From assembly GCF_943193095.1 (NCBI RefSeq), contig NZ_CALPCV010000003.1, positions 1 through 64,000 on the forward strand: DNA of 64,000 nt, in the 5' to 3' direction. The position numbers and the translations under genes are program-made. The notes under the pieces were generated by a model, which saw nothing but the letters and a program-made list of their open reading frames with translations, did not search any database and was not told the DNA's origin. This document shows positions 60,368 to 64,000 of this stretch, in pieces; position 1 is the stretch's first letter, and the number at the start of each line of letters is the position of its first letter. The stretch comes from Parasutterella muris (GTDB lineage Bacteria > Pseudomonadota > Gammaproteobacteria > Burkholderiales > Burkholderiaceae_F).

Positions 60368-61204
60368 TCAGCTTTTAGAAATCTGATTCAGAAAACCGAC
60401 CAGATCGGACTGCTGCGGCGTCATCGGACGATGGTTCGACTTATCTGCAGCGGGCTCGACAGCGATACCCGCCTGAGTATCCGCATTGAGCAGATCTTCT
60501 TTCATGATCTCGTCTAAGACGGTTTCGTGTGCGGCTTCAGGCGATTTTGCCTGAGCCTTCGCACCGGAAAGTCCTTTGAGAAGAGAGACAATTCCGGATT
60601 CATCCGCTTTCATGGGACGATGGTTTGCACTGTTGGTCTGAACTTCGCCCGAGTTTTGCTGTGCCATAGGTGTTCCTTGTGAAGTGGTTTGCCGTGTCGG
60701 TTCATACGGATTGTTACTGTCGGAAGTGTATACCACTTGACCGTAGGGACCGTAAATGTTTTGCGCGATATTCGGAACAATATCATCGGGTGTTCTCGGC
60801 GCTCTCAGCCCGTATGCGTTCGGACGCGGGCTGGAGGGCAGTAAAAGCATAATCAGTACAACGAGGTTCAGTACCGGAATAAACTGAGCCAGAATCCATA
60901 ATGCGCTGTGATTTCTGTCGTGCAGTCTGCGCATTGTGACGGCAAATGACGGTATTAAGATCGCCAGAATAAAAATCAGATAAAGCGTTCCGAAGAGAAT
61001 TGAAAGCACCGGATCTTCCGGAAGCGCATCGGCCTGTCCGACTGCCGCAGGATCCGCGGGCGCGTCCACCACTCGGGAGATCAGCCAGAAGAGTATGAAT
61101 ATCGCGGCATTGATCAGAGTAAAACTCCAATACTCTTTTCTGGAAGCTCTGCCGCCGCCGGAAAAATATTTTTTAAAGCAGTGGCGGTACCAGGCAAAAA
61201 TCAT
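60368..61204 (-). CDS. DUF805 membrane protein with long repeat-bearing tail
   Basis: 278 residues. The first about 130 are a DUF805 domain: WYRHCFKKYFSGGGRASRKE, then four membrane helices including TMRRLHDRNHSALWILAQFI. The rest is a low-complexity tail holding two similar segments: NHRPMKADESGIVSLLKGLS at about 193-212 and NHRPMTPQQSDLVGFLNQIS at about 257-276 (the C-terminus). The repeated NHRPM plus amphipathic helix looks like a binding peptide in two copies. Function unknown. Two short DUF805 genes lie at 14273 and 14772. Confidence 0.75.
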   Translation of the reverse strand: MIFAWYRHCFKKYFSGGGRASRKEYWSFTLINAAIFILFWLISRVVDAPADPAAVGQADALPEDPVLSILFGTLYLIFILAILIPSFAVTMRRLHDRNHSALWILAQFIPVLNLVVLIMLLLPSSPRPNAYGLRAPRTPDDIVPNIAQNIYGPYGQVVYTSDSNNPYEPTRQTTSQGTPMAQQNSGEVQTNSANHRPMKADESGIVSLLKGLSGAKAQAKSPEAAHETVLDEIMKEDLLNADTQAGIAVEPAADKSNHRPMTPQQSDLVGFLNQISKS

Positions 61205-61367
61205 TTTTTTAGTCTCCTCTTTTGAGTTCTTTCCAATGAGTTTAGTGGAAAGTCTGCAGACTTATACGCTCCGTTCTCCAATTTGCGTCCATAAACCTCC
61301 GGAAGAAAGAAATTCATCTTTTGCTCGTACAATAGAGGCGTCTTAAACCCGTGATGTTCAATTGTCT

Positions 61368-62054
61368 ATGCTTAATCGATTCAGGATTTGTTTGCTCTTA
61401 TCGTCTCTCAGCGCGGTGCTGCTCAGCGGCTGCAGTACGCCTGAGCCTTATGTAACCAACGCCTACGAGCCTAACGCGCAGAACGCGCGAAGTGTTAAAC
61501 GTCTTCAGGCCGAAGATGTCGCGGTGGCGGAAGTTCGAGTAGCTAAAGCGATGGATCTTGACTGCGCAGGAACGATTTTTCCGATCCCGGGGGAAGAAAA
61601 ATATAAAAACCTCAATGATGCGTTTGCCGCTTATTGGAAAAACGCCTTTATGGCGGACCTGAAAAACGGCGGCGCTTTGAATCAGGACAAACCGAAGGTC
61701 AAAATCTACAACCTGATCGATTCAGTCAAGATTCAAGCTGAGCCGACGATGCTGGCTTGGCGAATCAATATGGAGCTCTTCTCTTCAAACGGCTCCTCCA
61801 TGAAAGCGGCGGTTGTCTACAACGTGCCTACGGATTCCCTTAAAAACATGCAGGACGGATGCCGCCGTTTAGCCGCAGGGCTGGATAAGGCGGTTCGCTG
61901 GTCCATCCTGGAGATTACAAGCGATCCGAGATTCCAAAATCTGGTTCAGCCGGGTCTTGATTTTGTGCCGAGCATGAAGGCGGCAAGCATCCAGAGTGTT
62001 TTCCTTGGGGAGGACGAAGAGGAGCGCTGGTCTAAAACCAACAAGATCAAGTAA
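61368..62054 (+). CDS. Putative lipoprotein, unknown function
   Basis: 228 residues from ATG 61368; a TTG two codons earlier is possible. The signal peptide ends with a lipobox (LSAVLLSGC), so the mature Cys is lipidated and the protein sits in a membrane facing the periplasm. The mature part (AYEPNAQNARSVKRLQAEDV and later GTIFPIPGEEKYKNLNDAFA) was not assigned to a family. It looks like a soluble alpha/beta domain. It faces the epimerase-like gene across a shared terminator. Confidence 0.7.
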   Translation: MLNRFRICLLLSSLSAVLLSGCSTPEPYVTNAYEPNAQNARSVKRLQAEDVAVAEVRVAKAMDLDCAGTIFPIPGEEKYKNLNDAFAAYWKNAFMADLKNGGALNQDKPKVKIYNLIDSVKIQAEPTMLAWRINMELFSSNGSSMKAAVVYNVPTDSLKNMQDGCRRLAAGLDKAVRWSILEITSDPRFQNLVQPGLDFVPSMKAASIQSVFLGEDEEERWSKTNKIK

Positions 62055-62070
62055 TCCGCTGCACAAAACA

Positions 62071-62106
62071 GACAAAAGGCCCGAGGAAAATTTTCCAGGC
62101 CTTAAG
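62071..62106. terminator. Bidirectional terminator
   Basis: AAGGCC (62077-62082) and GGCCTT (62099-62104) enclose a second palindrome, GGAAAATTTTCC (62086-62097). The minus side ends with TTTTGTC and the plus side with AAGTTTTAT. It lies between the lipoprotein and epimerase-like genes. Confidence 0.6.
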
Positions 62107-62108
62107 TT

Positions 62109-63095
62109 TTATGACGATAAAACGTTTTCCGGGTTTTGCCAGAGATAGAAGAACCTTGTCTTCGATTGGCTGTACCAGCGATCATTATCCAAGTACCACT
62201 TGACTGTGGCAGAAAGCCCTTCGCTCAGCGGTGTTTTAGTAAGGTGACCGAGTCTATCCAGACTCGCTTCATTCTTCGGAATTTCAGGAGCAGGCGGTGT
62301 ATCCGCGGCGATCTCCTCGATGAGTGCCTGGTAGCGTCCCACCGGCGGAGGAAGGTATTTATTCAGCACTGAACAGATACAGTCGGCCGCTTCGATATTT
62401 GTGAAAGAGGGCTGAGTTCCCTCCATCTCGTAATGAACGCCGATCTGACCGCGGTCTTCAACTAAAAGACAGGCCTCCGCGACATCCTTGACGTAGACCA
62501 GATCTCCGGCCGGCTCTTCCGGATACATGACCGGAATAGTCTCGCCTTCGATCGCGCGATAGATGATGAGCGGAATCGGGCTGTCGGGCTGCTGAAAAGG
62601 CCCGAAAGCAATCGGTACAAAAAGAGATGTGACCGGCAGGCCCTCGGCGACATACTGATCAATAACCGCTTTAATGTCGTCATAGACCTTTTTCAGCTGT
62701 TTCTGAGATTTGTGGAACTCAGAAATCACGATCACAATCTTGCTGACCGGAAGAACACGATCGGCAAAGGTTTCCCGCCAGTTTTTAAGTGTCTTTAGAA
62801 AGCATTCAAAGGGCTCGAGCGCATTGCTGCTGTCCAGCTTTTTCGGAGTAATGCAGAAAAAGATCGTATTGGGCGCGGCCATGAGCAGCGACTGACGAAT
62901 CTCTTCGGAGTTTGTCACATCGCAGCGCGCAAAACTATGATTGCTTTGCTGCATGAGCTCGGCAATATTCAGCAGATTTCCTAATCCGGAAAGGTTGTCA
63001 AAATTAAAAACTTGACAGCCGTTATCTATCAACCGATAGACCAAGTTTGTACCGACAAAACCGGCACCACCAAAAACTGCGGCTCGCATAACCAT
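62109..63095 (-). CDS. NAD-dependent sugar-nucleotide epimerase/dehydratase-like protein
   Basis: 328 residues, extended SDR fold. The NAD site AAVFGGAGFVGTNLVYRLID is intact. A YxxxK (VYDDIK) sits at the usual place, but the preceding Ser/Thr motif is altered. The C-terminal block LTKTPLSEGLSATVKWYLDN followed by DRWY is that of RfbB/Gne-type sugar-nucleotide enzymes. Substrate unknown. Atypical active-site surroundings (SEFHKSQKQLKKVYDDIK) suggest a divergent subfamily. It is 4 kb beyond the rhamnose operon and separate from it. Confidence 0.75.
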   Translation of the reverse strand: MVMRAAVFGGAGFVGTNLVYRLIDNGCQVFNFDNLSGLGNLLNIAELMQQSNHSFARCDVTNSEEIRQSLLMAAPNTIFFCITPKKLDSSNALEPFECFLKTLKNWRETFADRVLPVSKIVIVISEFHKSQKQLKKVYDDIKAVIDQYVAEGLPVTSLFVPIAFGPFQQPDSPIPLIIYRAIEGETIPVMYPEEPAGDLVYVKDVAEACLLVEDRGQIGVHYEMEGTQPSFTNIEAADCICSVLNKYLPPPVGRYQALIEEIAADTPPAPEIPKNEASLDRLGHLTKTPLSEGLSATVKWYLDNDRWYSQSKTRFFYLWQNPENVLSS

Positions 63096-63475
63096 TCTTT
63101 TTCTCCTGTACAGGCATTCTAGGCGCAGAGGCGATCTAAGAGTATTAGTAATTGTTATTAAGGTAGTTTTCCTAATATCTGAGCTTTCCGCCGCATTTGT
63201 CCTTTTTACGAGTCGTTAACTAAACATTTCTCATGGATGATATCAATAGATTGGACAATTATGACGACGATTGTGCAGGTTTGGCGAAAATTGCCGTGTC
63301 TAATTGTCATTCGTATGTGAGTCTAAACTAGGAAAAGCACATAATTTTGGTATATACGTTATTCAAATTTATTAGCGGTATACCGGAAATAGTTACCGAT
63401 GGACTCATAAGTGATAAGTGATGTGCTAGTTTAACCGGACTTTGATGAAACGATTTGTATAAAGGAGGCTGAACA
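63096..63475. other. Intergenic region upstream of the SIMPL gene
   Basis: 380 bases. It contains an inverted repeat, GACAATTA (63254-63261) / TAATTGTC (63301-63308), with a 39-base spacer. A 32-codon ATG frame at about 63234 (MDDINRLDNYDDDCAGLAKI) has no ribosome site. The promoter-palindrome unit is listed separately. Confidence 0.4.
63347..63385 (+). promoter_or_regulatory. Promoter with downstream palindrome for the SIMPL gene
   Basis: TTGGTA (63347-63352), 17 bases, TATTAG (63370-63375). The perfect palindrome CGGTATACCG (63376-63385) follows immediately, at the expected transcription start, where a repressor could act. The leader to the ATG is about 90 bases. Confidence 0.35.
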
Positions 63476-64000
63476 ATGTTTAAATCTGTTGTTGCCGCGA
63501 CGGTTATGGCTGCTGCGGCCGTCACAAGCTCTGCTGAAGAATTCAATCTGCAGCCTGAGGGCAAAGACGCGCAGATTATGCTCACAGCGACCGCTCAGCT
63601 GAGTTTTAAAAATGATCTGGCTACGATACGCCTTTATGCGCAGGCCGAAGAGCATGATCTGGCGGATGCGCAAAGCAAGGTTAACGCGGCTATGACAAAG
63701 GCTCAGGGGACAATCCGAGAGTTTTCTTCAATGGTACGTATTGAAAACGACGGCTACTACACCCAGGCGGTTTACACCGAACCAAAAAAAGGAGAGGCGC
63801 CCCAAATCGCAGGTTGGAGAGCCAGACAGTCGATTCGCGTGGTGACTGAAGATGTAGACGGAGTAGGTTCTCTCGTGCAGTTAGCGCAGCAGTCCGGCCT
63901 TGCTTTAGACGGTGTCTCGTACTCTATGAGCGACGAAGCAAAATCGTTCGCCCGGGATCATCTCTCAAAGGCGGCCGTGCAGGCCCTGAATCAGCAGACC
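63476..64000 (+). CDS. SIMPL-domain (DUF541) exported protein, C-terminus outside window
   Basis: 175 codons to the window edge with no stop. AAGGAGG lies 7 bases before ATG 63476. The signal peptide MFKSVVAATVMAAAAVTSSA is followed by a SIMPL/DUF541 domain: AQIMLTATAQLSFKNDLATI, a helix with repeated Ala/Lys, WRARQSIRVVTEDVDGVGSL, then LALDGVSYSMSDEA. Family members (e.g. E. coli YggE) are periplasmic oligomers linked to oxidative stress resistance, with no known catalytic activity. Confidence 0.8.
   Translation, partial: MFKSVVAATVMAAAAVTSSAEEFNLQPEGKDAQIMLTATAQLSFKNDLATIRLYAQAEEHDLADAQSKVNAAMTKAQGTIREFSSMVRIENDGYYTQAVYTEPKKGEAPQIAGWRARQSIRVVTEDVDGVGSLVQLAQQSGLALDGVSYSMSDEAKSFARDHLSKAAVQALNQQT

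Overview
The window reads as a chromosomal segment of an anaerobic, host-associated betaproteobacterium of the Sutterellaceae type (Parasutterella/Sutterella-like). This is inference from gene content and layout, not from a marker gene. The grounds are: moderate GC with betaproteobacterial-looking proteins; an rpsP-rimM-trmD-rplS operon; an M48 peptidase-rsgA pair facing orn; two exported flavin reductases of the fumarate/urocanate reductase type; periplasmic asparaginase; and ferredoxin-type 2-oxoacid oxidation. No tRNA, rRNA or CRISPR array was recognised.

Layout. 1-1250 is a damaged mobile-element zone: the C-terminal end of an IS4/IS1634-type transposase followed by about 850 bases of decayed sequence. 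1251-16705 holds metabolic and envelope genes: an FMN/FAD reductase, a DUF2939 protein, a fumarylacetoacetate-hydrolase-family protein, asparaginase II, lytic transglycosylase MltB, a histone-deacetylase-like amidohydrolase, an MFS transporter, formate-tetrahydrofolate ligase, a YqaA-like membrane protein, an AspT/YidE-family antiporter, two tandem DUF805 genes (one frameshifted) and a second FAD reductase. 16900-26486 is housekeeping: etfBA, rpsP-rimM-trmD-rplS, a small winged-helix regulator, rsgA, an M48 peptidase, orn and a hydroxyisobutyrate-dehydrogenase-like enzyme. 26540-28003 is an unusual double aspartate/glutamate racemase.

28224-58771 is dominated by the cell envelope. It contains two phosphoethanolamine-transferase-like proteins, a YejM/PbgA-like protein and an LTA-synthase-like protein, all membrane-anchored members of the alkaline phosphatase/sulfatase fold. 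It also holds an O-antigen-ligase-like protein, two glycosyltransferases, a UDP-glucose dehydrogenase, dTDP-rhamnose genes rfbBCD (no rfbA in the window) and a WbaP/WcaJ-type initiating sugar-phosphate transferase. Embedded in it are a copper ATPase with a divergent HxlR regulator, endonuclease I, HU, and a five-gene operon (37890-44592) for an ADP-forming acyl-CoA synthetase plus a pyruvate:acceptor oxidoreductase whose last subunit is a GltD-like NAD(P)-linked flavoprotein. 58890-64000 carries radA, a third DUF805 protein, a lipoprotein, a sugar-nucleotide-epimerase-like protein and the start of a SIMPL-domain protein cut by the window edge.

Working together (inference): exported asparaginase, an aspartate-type antiporter, a racemase, exported fumarate-reductase-like flavoproteins and substrate-level ATP formation from acyl-CoA fit an asaccharolytic amino-acid-fermenting or fumarate-respiring anaerobe. 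The 28-59 kb block would build and decorate a rhamnose-containing lipopolysaccharide.
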